Below are positions 31,354 through 42,165 of a stretch of DNA of 64,000 nucleotides, one piece after another. A program made the position numbers and the translations under genes. The stretch is from Diacronema lutheri (Eukaryota > Haptophyta > Pavlovophyceae > Pavlovales > Pavlovaceae), in NCBI GenBank assembly GCA_019448385.1, contig JAGTXO010000003.1, positions 496,001-560,000 on the forward strand. The letters are read 5' to 3'. Under the pieces are notes generated by a model, which was given only the letters and a program-made list of their open reading frames with translations, had not been told where the DNA came from and searched no databases. Positions within the stretch are counted from its first letter, which is position 1. Each line of letters opens with the position of its first letter.

Positions 31354-32070
31354 TCACGGCGCACCGACCGCAACGCCAATGGCCGGCTTCGCGCACGACT
31401 GCGTCCCCCAGCGGCCATGCATCCCGCGCACGCCCACGGCAGTGGCGAGCGCAAACCACAGAATGATGACGGCGTTCACGAGACAGGAGACGCGAAAGAA
31501 GCGTTGCACGCCCTCCCATCCGGCGGCGCCAAGCGCGGCCGCGTAGCACAGCGCGAGCGGGCCCCACGTGCCGACGAACCCTCCGAGGGAAGTGAAACGC
31601 CCAGCGGCGAGGAAGAGGCCGCAAATCGTGACGAGGTTCCACCGGCCTGCGCACTGCCCCTTGCCGCCCAAGCTGTTGAGGAACAGGACGATGAACGAGT
31701 GGCAGTTCCAGCTGACAAAGTTGTAGCGCGGGCCGTCGTACCCGTCGAAGAGCGACACGGCCGCGGCGAGCTTGGCGTCCCAATCCTCCGCGGTGCAGTC
31801 GACCTCGGCAAGCTTGAACTGCACGTACCTCGCCGGCCAGCCGAAGGCCATGCGGTCGCGGTTGATCACGCCAGTCCAATCGTACACGACGCCGTCCGTC
31901 GAGCAGACGCCGACGTGCCCTACGTACGGCGCCAGCCACGAGATGGGGTGGATAGGCGTCCAGACGATGCACACCGGGTAGCGCCGCGCGGCATGGTTGA
32001 CGTGCAGCGGCACGCCATCGAGGTCGAGGTGCTTTGGCTCGTCGTCCTCCGATACTAGCAGCTCGCCCAT
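31354..32070 (-). CDS. RTE1/TMEM222 family membrane protein (DUF778)
   Basis: A 238-residue single-exon protein. The family core is clear: RYPVCIVWTPIHPISWLAPY, VGHVGVCSTDGVVYDWTG, MAFGWPARYVQF and YNFVSWNCHSFIVLFLN, with the conserved Asn-Cys-His triad typical of the NlpC/P60-like circularly permuted fold. The C-terminal ~100 residues carry two or three hydrophobic segments. In plants RTE1 regulates the ethylene receptor ETR1 at the Golgi/ER; animal TMEM222 is less well understood. No ethylene link should be assumed here. The start is 76 bp from the divergent UBX gene. Confidence 0.9.
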   Translation of the reverse strand: MGELLVSEDDEPKHLDLDGVPLHVNHAARRYPVCIVWTPIHPISWLAPYVGHVGVCSTDGVVYDWTGVINRDRMAFGWPARYVQFKLAEVDCTAEDWDAKLAAAVSLFDGYDGPRYNFVSWNCHSFIVLFLNSLGGKGQCAGRWNLVTICGLFLAAGRFTSLGGFVGTWGPLALCYAAALGAAGWEGVQRFFRVSCLVNAVIILWFALATAVGVRGMHGRWGTQSCAKPAIGVAVGAP

Positions 32071-32146
32071 GTGCGCGTTTTCATACTCCTGCTAGGCGGG
32101 CGGTGCTTCGGTAGGGGCTGGACAGTCCGAAGTCCACCGCCGCGTC

Positions 32147-32864
32147 ATGGACAAGGGAGGCGCCGCGCATTCCGCCTCGCTGCGCGCGCTCCGCCTACGG
32201 CGCGAGGCGGAGGACCGCGAGCGCATCCGCAGGCAGCTCGCCGAGGATCGCGACACGCGCGCCGCGCGCGCCCAGCCGCACGCTCCGCCCGTCACGCACG
32301 CGCTCGGCGGCGCCGGCCCGTCCGCCGCGCCCGGCGGAGGCTCGTCGACGGTGCAGATCCGTTGCCCGGACGGCTCGAGCTGGCGGCACACATTCCCAAG
32401 CGACACCACGCTCGCTGACGTGCGCGCCTGGCTGCAGGTCGCCGCCACCCAGCCGCCGGCAGCGCCTCCTCCCGCGCACGGCTTTGTTGGCGGCAGCCGG
32501 TCGCTCGTGCCCAACGAACTCGCGCGGCTCGGCCGCGAGCACTTTGAGCAGCAGACGGAGCGGATGCGCGTCGATGCGCGTAGGCTGCGCCTTGCCAACC
32601 CGTCGCCGACTAGCGACAGCGCGACGCTCGTTCCAGCCGCCGCTGCCGGCGGAGGCGCACAACCGCCGCCAGCCGAAGCGTTCTACTTCTTTGTGCCGGT
32701 GCCCCGGCGCGACTTTGCGGACGAGGAGCTGATGCGCACGACCACGCTTGCGGATGCCAACCTCGTGCCGAGCGGCACACTCATGGTCCGCAAAACGGGC
32801 GAGCTGGCCGCCGCGCCCTCGGGGCAGCCCTGGCAGGGCGGAGGATTGGCCCGGGACGGCGACG

Positions 32865-32899
<35 letters not shown>

Positions 32900-35224
32900 A
32901 ACGACGACGACGAGGCTGGCGACCACGACGGTGTCGACGGCGACGGCGATGGTATCGACGGCGACGGCGACGACGATGACGACAACGACGACGACAACGA
33001 AGGCGACGGCGAAGAGGGCGACGGCGACGACGACGATGATGTGCAGATGGGCGACGTTGAGGTGGCGTCACCCCTGCCGGATGGCCGGACGCAGTGGCAC
33101 GTGCTCGGCGAACCGCGCACGCCGCCGCTGCCAGCGGGCGCGGCGGCAGGCCGCGCGCTCGGTGGCAGCGGGCTGAGCGACGCGCTGCACTCACACCAGA
33201 CGCCGCGCGCACAGCCCACGGCCGAGCAGCTGCGCCGCGCGCGGCTTGACGCGCTCGCGCGGCGCGAGGACGCACAGCAGCTTGCGACGGGCGATGGCGG
33301 CGGTGGCGCCGCTTCTCGCTCGGACGTTGCCGCAAGTGCAGTGGCCACACCGTTCGCGTCGCCCGCGCCCGCTCAGCCCGACCTGGGCGGCCAGCGCGCC
33401 GCCGAAGACGAGTGCGCCGCACGCCGTGCGGCTGCGTTGCGCGCGGCCGTGGCGCGCAGCGCCGGCGGCGCGCAGCCGGCGCCGAGCGCGCACGCCGCGC
33501 CCAGCCCGGCCGCGCTGCAGACCGTGCCGTCGCCGTCGCCGCCGGCCGACGCGGCGACGAGGACACGGGCGGCCGCACCACGCGCTGCGGGAGGAGGCGG
33601 TCACGGGCGCGAGCGCGCGCTGCTCGCTGCGCAGGAGCGCGCGGCGGAGGTGCACAAGCAGCAGCAGGCGCGCATGCAGGCGACGCCAGGCGCCGACAGC
33701 GATGCTCACGGCCCCACCACTGCTGCCGGCCGAAAGGCAAAGTCGACGCTCTCGCGCGCCGCGGGCGCAGGGCTTGTGATGCCAGCGCCCTGCTGCGCCG
33801 CGCCCGAGCGCCCCGCGGCGCTCGGCGGCGGTACCTCGCAGGGAGCCGAGGTCGCGCGCACGTGCGGCGCGGCGGCGGCGGACGGCGCCGGCGTCGCGGC
33901 CGGCTCGGCGGGCATTGGCCCGGCCGAGCGCGAGCAGCGCCTCGCGGAGCTGCGAGGCGTGCAGCAGCGGCGGGCAGCCGAGCGTGAGCGGATCCGACGG
34001 ACGCTCGTGGAAGATCGGAACGCACGCTTTGCGCCGCCGCCACCGGCCGCGCCGGGTGGGCAGCTGCTGCGGTCGCCGACCGCGGCCGAGCTCGCGGCCG
34101 CGCGCGCCCGCGCGCCGTCGGCATCTGCAGCCGGACCATCCGGACCATCCGGACCATCCGGACCATCCGGACCATCCGGCGAGCGCAGCGCGTGCGCGCC
34201 GCGCGCAGTCTCGCTGCGCGTTCGGCTCGAGGATGGCGGCAGCCTGCTGCTGTGCGAGCTGACAGAGGCGGCGCCGCTCGCCGCGGTCTTCGACGCGGTC
34301 GAGGCGCGCACGCGCGCGCACGCGCCCTTCTTGCTGCGCGTTGTCCTCCCGGCCGCTGACTACGTGTCCGACTGTGACGCCGACCGCGCGACGACACTCG
34401 GAGATGCCGGGCTCGCGCCCGCCGCGACGATCCTCGTCGCGAGCGCCGCGCGGCGTGGCGTGCAGCGCACGTCCACCGCATCCGAGTGGCGCGCCGCCAT
34501 CGACGCAGCCGCACCTGACGACGCGAACGGCCCAGGCGGTGCTCGCGCCGCGCTGCTCCGTGCCGACGGCCTCGAGACCGCCGCCCTCGACGAGCTGCAG
34601 GCGCACGTCCTCGCACACGGTGCGCCGCGCGCACGCGCGCGCGCGCGCGCGCGTGCGCCGGCGTTGCGCCGCTCACGACGAGCCGCCCGCCGCCGCTCGT
34701 GTCTCGCCCGCCTCGCGCGCGGCACGGCTCAACGCGCGCGCGCCGGCGCCGTCCGCCCGCCCGCCTGCACCTCGGCAGCGGACGAATGCATTCCGCCGGG
34801 CGCGCACGAGCTTGACCTCTTCCTCGTCGGCGCTGGCGCGCGCGAGCTCGCCGACGCGGACGGCGCCGCCGTCGGCGTGCTCAACGCGGCGCGCGCGCAG
34901 GCGGTGTGCGCTGGCCGTTACGATTTCGTCAGCTTTGAGCAGATCGAGGAGGCCGTGGCCGCGGGCACGCGCGTCGTCGTCGCGGCGCAGCGCGGCGACC
35001 GCTCGATGCGCTCGGCGCAAGGCTACCTCGCCGCCTCGCTCCGCCGCTGGCTGCTCGAGCTCAAGCGCGACGGCGCGGGCCGCGCGTTGGCGGAGACGCG
35101 CAACGTGGATCCGATCACACGCCGGCAGTTCACGCGCGCGCAGGTCATCGCCGTGCTGCTCTTCGGCACAGAGCAGCACACGCCAAGCGCTCAGCCCGCG
35201 CCTACGGGCGCGCGCGGCGCCTGA
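32147..35224 (+). CDS. Twin UBX-domain protein with poly-Asp linker
   Basis: ~972 residues if the proposed in-frame intron 34620-34778 (159 bp, GTGCGC...CAG, GC-repeat filled) is removed, giving LAHA|DECIPPGAHELDLFLV. There are two modules, each a basic helix (REAEDRERIRRQLAEDRDTR; RAAERERIRRTLVEDRNAR) followed by a UBX-like beta-grasp domain. The first UBX (TVQIRCPDGSSWRHTFPSDT, closing at DANLVPSGTLMVRK) has an ~85-residue insertion; the second begins SLRVRLEDGGSLLL. UBX domains usually bind p97/CDC48. Between them are an Asp/Gly tract and Ala-rich sequence. The C-terminal ~130 residues (ELDLFLVGAGARELADADGA, then NVDPITRRQFTRAQVIAVLL) form an unrecognised domain. It is likely a CDC48 adaptor (inference). 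Confidence 0.72.
32866..33045. repeat. GAC-triplet coding repeat (poly-Asp/Gly)
   Basis: Near-continuous GAC and GACGGC triplets encode a run of aspartates and then an Asp-Gly-Asn mixture within the twin-UBX protein, making a long acidic linker between its two modules. Confidence 0.9.
34131..34179. repeat. 9-bp coding repeat (Gly-Pro-Ser)5
   Basis: Five tandem CCGGACCAT units encode GPS repeats just before the second UBX domain. Confidence 0.9.
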
Positions 35225-35311
35225 GCGCCGCGCTCAGGCGGTTGTACAACGATTCATTGACAGCAGAGGACGAAGACTACTCTCGTGTGAGGAGTAGCAC
35301 ATGTGGCGCGC

Positions 35312-37311
35312 TCAAAAGCCGACGAGGCCGGGCACACGCATGTGCCCGCTGTGCTCGCGCTCGCGCGCGCTCGCCCCTAGCGCCGCCTGCCCGGCGCGCG
35401 CAACTGTCGACGCGCGCGAGCCCCTCGACGCGTCGCGCGCGCGCGCGGCGGGCGGCACGCACGCCGACAGCGAGTCGTCGGCGGGGTGGTGGTCGTCGTC
35501 GTCGTCGTCGCCGGGACGAGCGAGGTGGAGGCCGGCGACGAGGGTGGGCACGCGCAAACTGTCCCACAGCTCGCCGTCATGCCCCTGTAGGTCGGCGACC
35601 GCGCGCCCGCCGCGCACAAACCCCGCTTGGTAGACGGCGTGCGAATGCGCCGCCCATAGGAACGAGCGCCGTGCGCCTGCGCTCACGCCGCGCACGCGCA
35701 CGCCGCGCGCGGCGAGCGCGTCGAGTGGGCACGGCGCGAGCCGAGATTCCTCGTCACCCAGCCCGAGCTGGCCGTGCGCGCCGAGGCCCCACGCCCACGC
35801 GCGCCCGTCGGCCGTGAGCGCGAGGGAGTGGTAGCGGCCCGCTGACGCGCGCAGCACGGCGGAGGGCCAACGGGCGGGCGCGCGCGGCTCGATGGCGTGC
35901 GGCAGCGCGGGGAGCACCTCGATGGGCAGCGCCTCGTCGTCCTCGCGCCCGCTGCCCAGCTGGCCACACCGGCCGTCGCCAAACGCGTACAGACGGCCGT
36001 CGGCGGCGACGACGAGCGAGTGCGAACCGCCTGCGCTCACGGCGCGCGCGACGACGCGCGCGTGCGCGAGCGCGTCGACGCGGCGCGGCGCCCAAACGGA
36101 CGCGTGCTCGCCGTGCCCCAGCCGACCGCACAGCCCGACGCCCCACGCGTACACCTCGCCGCGCGCCGTGAGCGCGAGCTGGTGAAACTCGCCCGCGCTC
36201 GCCGCGACGATGCGCTCGCGCGCGTCCGCGAGCGCGCGCACGAGCGCGGGCGTGAGCTGCACGCCGGTCGCGAGCTCGCCGAGCTGGTCGGTCGCGCTTG
36301 GCTCGCCCAGCCCAAGCCGCCCGCCCGAGCGCGCGCCCCACGCGAAGAGCCGCCCGTCGGCAAGCACCGCGACGGAGTGTGCGGAGCCGGCGGCCGCCGA
36401 GCAGACGCGCTCGCCGTGCAGCGCTCCGCCGACGGCGCGCGGCACGAGCTGGTCGCGCTCGTCGCCGTGGCCGAGGCGGCCGTACTCGCCGTTGCCGCAC
36501 GAGAGCACAGCGCCGTCCGCGCACACGAAGAGCGAATGCATCTCGCCAGCGGCGACGGCGACGACGCGCGCGCGTGACCACGCCGGCAGCGGCGGCGGAA
36601 GCGGCGGCGGCGGCGCGCCACCGGCGGCGACGGCGCGTGTCTCCGCGCACGCGCCGGGCTCGTCGTCCGCCATCGTGCGCTCCTCCGTCGGTGGCGCGAG
36701 CGCCGCGCGTGCTGCCGAGAGCGCGCGGATGTGCGTCGGCACGAAGACGCTCCACTCGTGGCCGAGCCCGAGGCGGCCGCGTGAACCCGAGCCGAGCGCA
36801 TACGCGGCGCCCGCAGCGTCGCATGCGAGGACGTGGTCCCAGCCAGCGGAGACGCGCGCGTCGGTGCCGTGCCCCGCCCGCTGTCGATGCGAAACCTCCT
36901 CCCACAGCAGGTGCTGCGTGCACGCGCGCCGGCGCTCGGGTTGCGCGCAGCCGCCCGAGCGCCAGCCGAGCGCGCACGCCCCGCCGCACACGAAGCGGCC
37001 CTGCTCGAGCGCGCGCGCGCGTAGCGCCATCTCGACGACGGACTGCGTGCTTGGCCGCGCCGGCGCGCACGCGGGCGTCAGCTCTGAGGGCGACGAGTGG
37101 CAGCGTGCGATGGGCACCTCGCGCGTGCGCTTGCCGCGCGGCTGCGGCTGCGCGCGCGGCCGCTCTGGCGGCGGTTGGGGCGGTTGGGGCGGCGGCAAAT
37201 GGAAGAGGCGGCAAACACGGTCGAGCGCGCTCAGATCCTCCGCGCGCGGCAGCTCGCACAGCACGCGCACGAGCAGCTCGATCGGAAGCGCGCTCAGGCC
37301 AATCGGCGGTG

Positions 37312-37348
<37 letters not shown>

Positions 37349-38806
37349 CGGCGGCGGCGGCGGCGGCGGCGGCGGAGGTGGCGGCGGCGGCGGCATGGCG
37401 TGCGCATCCGCGGCCGGCTCGCCACCGCCGCCCACGCCCAGCGCGACGGCGGCGCGCGCCGTCGCGTCCGAAGCGAGCGCAACGACACACACTTGCAGCT
37501 CACAGTGCAGTGCCCACGAAACTCGCCCACTCACCGCGCACAGCTCGCGCAGCTCGCGGCCCTCGCCCGCGCCGTCGCGCTCGGCCGCACCGTACTCGTC
37601 GCCGCCGCCCTCCGCCGCTGCCGCGCGCGGCGCGTGCGGCGCGTAATCGATCACGATGGCGTCGATTGGGCACTCGGCGCACAGCTTTCGACGCACTGCC
37701 GCTCGGAGCTGCGCGTCCCAACATTGCGACGCGACGATGACGAGGCGCGCGTGGCGCACGTCGGCGTTGAGCACATCGGCGCAGCGTAGCTCGATCGACG
37801 GCAGCTCGACGCCGCGCGCGCGCGCGCGCGCGCCGAGCGCAGCGCGCGTGCGCTCAGCACGCGCGTGCAGTGCGTCCATCAATTCGTAACCGACGCACGG
37901 CACGCCGCCGTCGAGCGCGAGGTACCAGCAGAACCAGCCAAGTGACGAGCCGGCGACGAGCGCGTGCTCGGCACGCACCGCGCCGCCGCCGTCGCCGCCG
38001 TCGCCGCCGCCGCGCCGCAGCCGCACGAGGGCGCGCGAGACGTGCTCGTTTTGCGCCACACGCGCCCACGTGCCAAATGGCGTCGAGCCGTACGCAAACG
38101 TCTCGCGGCCGTACGGCTCGATGCCGGCGGCGCGGGCGGAGGAGGCGAAGAGCTGCGCGCGGAGCAGCTCTGCCTGAAAGGGAAGCTGCGCTTCGAGAGC
38201 GCGCAGCTCAGCCACGATCTCACCGAGCAGGCCGAGCCGCACGCCGCCGGCCGCGCCGGCCGCGGCGCGCGCGGCGTCGGCGAGGTCGCGCGCCTCCTCG
38301 GCGAGCATCGCGGCGCGCGCGGCGCGAGCAAGAGCCGACGCACCGTCGAGCGCGCCAATCTCCGCCTGCTCCTCCGCCCACTCCGCCACGTGCGCGCGCA
38401 GCTCGTGCGAGTAGGCGCGAAGTTCGTTCGAGCCGTCGGCGAGCGCGTCGTCGACGCGGCCACCGGCGAGTAGCGTCGCGTCGGCGAGGCGGCGCGCGCG
38501 CATGAGCACGCCCGTCGCGCGAGCGAGCGTGCTGCGCATCACGCGCGCGAGCGCTAGACTCTCCCGCCCGTGCGCCGCCGCGTGAGCGTCCTGCGCGCGC
38601 GCCATCGCGCGCAGGCGGAGCACGTCGTCGTGCACGCGCGCGAGGAGCGAACATGGGTGCCAGACGATGCGAAGGCAGACGGAGCCGTCCGCGCGCGCGC
38701 GCGCCGCAACGGCGAGCAGCTCGGCCGGCCCCGCCTCCGCGCCGATGTTCACAGACTGCGCGCACATGTTTTCGGACGGATGGCACGCGCGCCTGGGCAT
38801 ATTCAT
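35312..38806 (-). CDS. Methyltransferase-like / F-box / RCC1-repeat fusion protein
   Basis: A single uninterrupted reading frame of 1164 residues. Residues ~1-420 include a helical region and a SAM-methyltransferase-like Rossmann core (HALVAGSSLGWFCWYLAL with motif-I-like VAGSSLGW, then GYELMDAL, ELRCADVL and LVIVASQCWD). A poly-Pro tract (~470-497) leads into an F-box (IGLSALPIELLVRVLCELPR, then LSALDRVCRLFH). From ~645 to ~1085 come RCC1 repeats (YALGSGSRGRLGLGHEW; VLSCGNGEYGRLGHGDERDQ; YAWGVGLCGRLGHGE; YAFGDGRCGQLGSGREDDEA; WAWGLGAHGQLGLGDEES), probably one seven-bladed propeller. F-box/RCC1 proteins can be SCF substrate receptors; the attached methyltransferase-like region is unusual. Methyltransferase activity is unproven. 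ATGs at 38800 and 38767 are alternative starts. Confidence 0.75.
37312..37396. repeat. GGC-triplet tract encoding poly-proline
   Basis: A nearly pure GGC/GCC triplet tract (+ strand GGC) encodes two poly-Pro runs between the methyltransferase-like part and the F-box of the fusion protein. Confidence 0.9.
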
Positions 38807-38943
38807 ACACCACCGAAACTTGACTCTGATTCATGATCAAGGAACTCTCTGAGAGACGCGAATGGCGGCGTACGGACGCCGACCGGTCGTCGGACCACTT
38901 CACGGACTCCGGGACAAACCAACGGCGGGAGGCCCTTCGCGCA

Positions 38944-39327
38944 ATGGCGGCGCCGACGGAGCGCGCGCACATTCGGCGGCCGACGGAGCTTTCGCCCGTG
39001 TACACATTCGTGAGCAAGGCGGCGGCGGCCTGCGTGTCGCTCGCCGCGACGTATGGTTACGCGGTGGCGCTCCCCGGCGCCGTGCGCAGCGTGTTCCTCA
39101 TCCCGTCCGGCTTTGCGTTCACGGCCATGTATATTTGGGCCGTTCGGCGCAAAGCAGAGCGCGAACAGCCGACGGGGCAAGTGTTCCTGGTCCTCGCGAT
39201 GATCGTCACATCGCTCGTGCTTCACTTGCTCTATCTGCCCGCCGGCCTCTGCTGCTTCGTCACGCTGATGGTCGCGCAGAACGAGCTCATATACAAGCCG
39301 ACCGCAAAGCGCGAGAAGAGAATTTGA
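38944..39327 (+). CDS. Hypothetical small multipass membrane protein
   Basis: 127 residues from the ATG at 38944. An upstream in-frame ATG at 38833 would leave only 26 bp to the divergent neighbour. It has three to four hydrophobic segments: SKAAAACVSLAATYGYAVAL, SVFLIPSGFAFTAMYIWAV, and VFLVLAMIVTSLVLHLLYLP continuing into CCFVTLMVAQNELIY. It ends in a basic tail (KPTAKREKRI). No family was recognised. The membrane topology signal and the lower GC of hydrophobic codons support a real gene. Confidence 0.6.
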   Translation: MAAPTERAHIRRPTELSPVYTFVSKAAAACVSLAATYGYAVALPGAVRSVFLIPSGFAFTAMYIWAVRRKAEREQPTGQVFLVLAMIVTSLVLHLLYLPAGLCCFVTLMVAQNELIYKPTAKREKRI

Positions 39328-39691
39328 GCGCCGCGTCGACGCCGGAGGCCGGCGCACACGGGCCGAGGATGCGCGGCGCGGGCACGCCGTGCGCTCAGCA
39401 TTGGGCTGGGTCGGCGACTGGCCTTGCCTGCGCGCCGGCTGGCTCGCGTGCCGCCGACAGTTCACTGACCGGAAAAAAAAGCATTAATTTCACTGTCGCT
39501 ACCGCCCGCCGCACGGGCGGCCCGCCGCCAAGCGTCGTTGCTCCCACGCGCGCGCGCACCGACGGGCGCGCAGGGAGGGTGACGGGCGAGCTCGCGAGCG
39601 GACGACAGCCGGTGCTGGTGCAGGCCTGCGCGATCTGATGCGCGCTGCATGTCGACGTGCAAGCCCGGGTCCCGCGCACGCGCTTTGCCGC
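39328..39691. other. Convergent intergenic region, nothing coding
   Basis: This holds the 3' ends of the small membrane protein and BiP genes. The only notable patch is an A-run followed by GCATTAATTTC at ~39473-39490, locally AT-rich and possibly part of a 3'-end processing region. No gene, RNA or repeat was recognised. Confidence 0.6.
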
Positions 39692-41989
39692 TCAGAGCTC
39701 GTCGTGGCCGTCGAGGTCGTCGCTATCCCCAGAGTCAAACCCTCCGCCCGGCGCGCCGCCGCTCTCCTGGTAGATCTTGGAGATGATCGGGTTGCACGCG
39801 TTCTGCACCTCCTTGAGCTTCTCGGCAAAGTCGTCCTTCTCCGCATCCTGGTTGTCGTCGAGCCACTCGTTCGCGTCATCGAGCGCCTTTTCGATGGTCT
39901 GCGCGCGCGCGCACGGCGGGCGGCGGGAGCGGCAGCGACAGCGGGAAGGGCGCGTGAGCGGTTACACGCGCGGCACGGCGCGGCGAGGGCTCGCGTGCAA
40001 CGGCTGGCGATGCGGGCGGACGGGCGCGAGCGCGCGCGGCGCGCGCACCTCCTTGTCCGAGTCGGAGATCTTGTCCGCGACGCCCTTGTCCGCGTCGGAG
40101 ATGGTGTTCTTCATCGAGTAGACGTAGTTCTCGAGGGCGTTTCGCGCCTCGATCTTGTCGCGGATCTTCTTGTCCTCCTCCTGGAACTCCTCGGCCTCCT
40201 CAACCATCCGCTGGATCTCCTCCTGCGAGAGGCGCCCCTTGTCGTTGGTGATCGTGATCTTCTCCGATTTGCCCGTCCCCTTGTCCTCCGCGCCCACGTT
40301 GAGGATGCCGTTCGCGTCGATCTCAAAGGTGACCTCGATCTGCGGCACACCACGCGGCGCCGGCGGGATGTTGGTGAGCTCAAACTTGCCGAGGAGGTGG
40401 CAGTCCTTGGTCATCGTGCGCTCGCCCTCGAAGACCTGGATGAGCACCGCCGGCTGGTTGTCCTGGTAGGTCGAGAAGACCTGCGACTTTTTGGTCGGGA
40501 TGACGGTGTTGCGCGGGATGAGCTTGGTCATCACGCCGCCGACCGTCTCGATGCCGAGCGTGAGCGGCGTCACGTCGAGGAGGAGCAGATCCTTGGTCTC
40601 GTCGCCGCCCTCGCCCGACAGGATCCCGCCCTGCACCGCCGCGCCGTACGCGACGGCCTCGTCCGGGTTGATCCCCTTGTTGGGCTCCTTGCCGTTGAAG
40701 AAGTCCTTGAGCAGCTGCTGCACCTTTGGGATGCGCGTCGAGCCGCCGACGAGCACGATCTCGTCAATCTCGGACTTCTTGAGCTCAGAGTCCTCGATCA
40801 CCTTCTCCACCGGCCCGAGCGTCTTCTTGAACAGGTCGACGCACAGCTCCTCGAAGCGCGCGCGCGTGAGCGTCTCGGAAAAGTCGAGGCCCTCGTGCAA
40901 GGCCTCAATCTCGACGCGCACCTGGTGCTGCGTCGAGAGGGCGCGCTTGGCGCGCTCGACCTCGCGGCGGAGCTTCTGGATCGCGCGCTTATCCTTGCTC
41001 GGGTCCTTGTTGTGCTTGCGCTTGAACACCTTGAGCAGGTGCTGGATCACGCGGTTGTCAAAGTCCTCGCCGCCGAGGTGCGTGTCGCCCGACGTCGCGA
41101 TCACCTCGAACACGCCGTTGTCGATGGTGAGGAGCGAGACGTCAAAGGTGCCGCCGCCCAGATCGAACACGAGAATGTTCTTCTCGCCGTCCTTCTTGTC
41201 CAGTCCGTACGCGATCGCCGCCGCCGTCGGCTCGTTGATGATGCGCATCACGTTGAGCCCCGAGATCGTGCCCGCGTCCTTGGTCGCCTGGCGCTGCGCG
41301 TCGTTGAAGTAGGCGGGGACGGTCACCACAGCGTTCTTGACCGGGTGGCCGAGGAACGCCTCCGCCACCTCCTTCATCTTGACGAGCACCATCGCCGAGA
41401 TCTCCTCGGGCGCAAACGTCTTGGTCTCGCCGTTGACGAGCGCCTGGATGTACGGCTTGCCGTCCTTGTTGATCACGGCAAACGGCCAGAGCTTGATGTC
41501 GTGCTGGACGGTGGCGTCGTTAAACCTCCGGCCGATCAGTCGCTTCGCATCGTAAATCGTGTTCTCCGGGTTGAGCGACGCCTGGTTCTTCGCCGCGTCA
41601 CCGATCAGCCGCTCGGTGTCGGTGAACGACACCCAAGACGGCGTCACGCGGTTGCCCTGGTCGTTGGCGATGATCTCGACCTTGCCAGACTTGTACACAC
41701 CCACGCATGAATACGTCGTGCCCAGATCAATGCCAATCACCGTGCCGACGGGCTCGTCGGCCGCGGCAAGGCTCGCCGCGGCGAGCACGCCGAGCGCTGC
41801 GCACGTCGCGCGGACGGCGCGCGGGCGGCGGCGCGGCGCGCGCACGCGGATGAGCGGCGCGATGGGCGTGACGCGCGCGCGCGGCACCGCGCGGCCGGCC
41901 GGACGGCTCGCCGCGCTGCCGCTCCGCCGCGCTCCTCGCCGCCCGGCCGCCGAGCCGCCGCGCACACCGAAAAGGACGCACGCCCTCAT
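39692..41989 (-). CDS. BiP: ER-lumenal Hsp70 (BiP), HDEL-terminated
   Basis: Three exons (41968-41989, 40049-41796, 39692-39898) encode ~658 residues, the normal BiP length. The 22-bp first exon joined across a 171-bp intron (GTGTGC...CAG) makes a clean signal peptide, [20 protein letters not shown]; without this splice the N-terminus is a long Arg-rich stretch. The ATPase domain has [42 protein letters not shown] and [14 protein letters not shown]; the substrate domain is complete. The last exon ([19 protein letters not shown]...) ends DDLDGHDEL, the ER retrieval signal. It folds secretory proteins in the ER lumen. It is divergent from the microcephalin-like gene (176 bp). Confidence 0.96.
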
Positions 41990-42165
41990 GAATGACGTGT
42001 CACTGCCAGCCCTCCGATGCTGAGGTGGCCAACGCGCTTTTCAAAATGGGCGGGGTCTCGACGGCCCGTCTCCGCTTTTAAATGACAGTTTAAAACTGCG
42101 CCAGAGCTTGGCGCGAAAGCGGAGGCGGTCGTTTGAAGGGTGCGAGGACCTCGAGCGGCTCGCGG

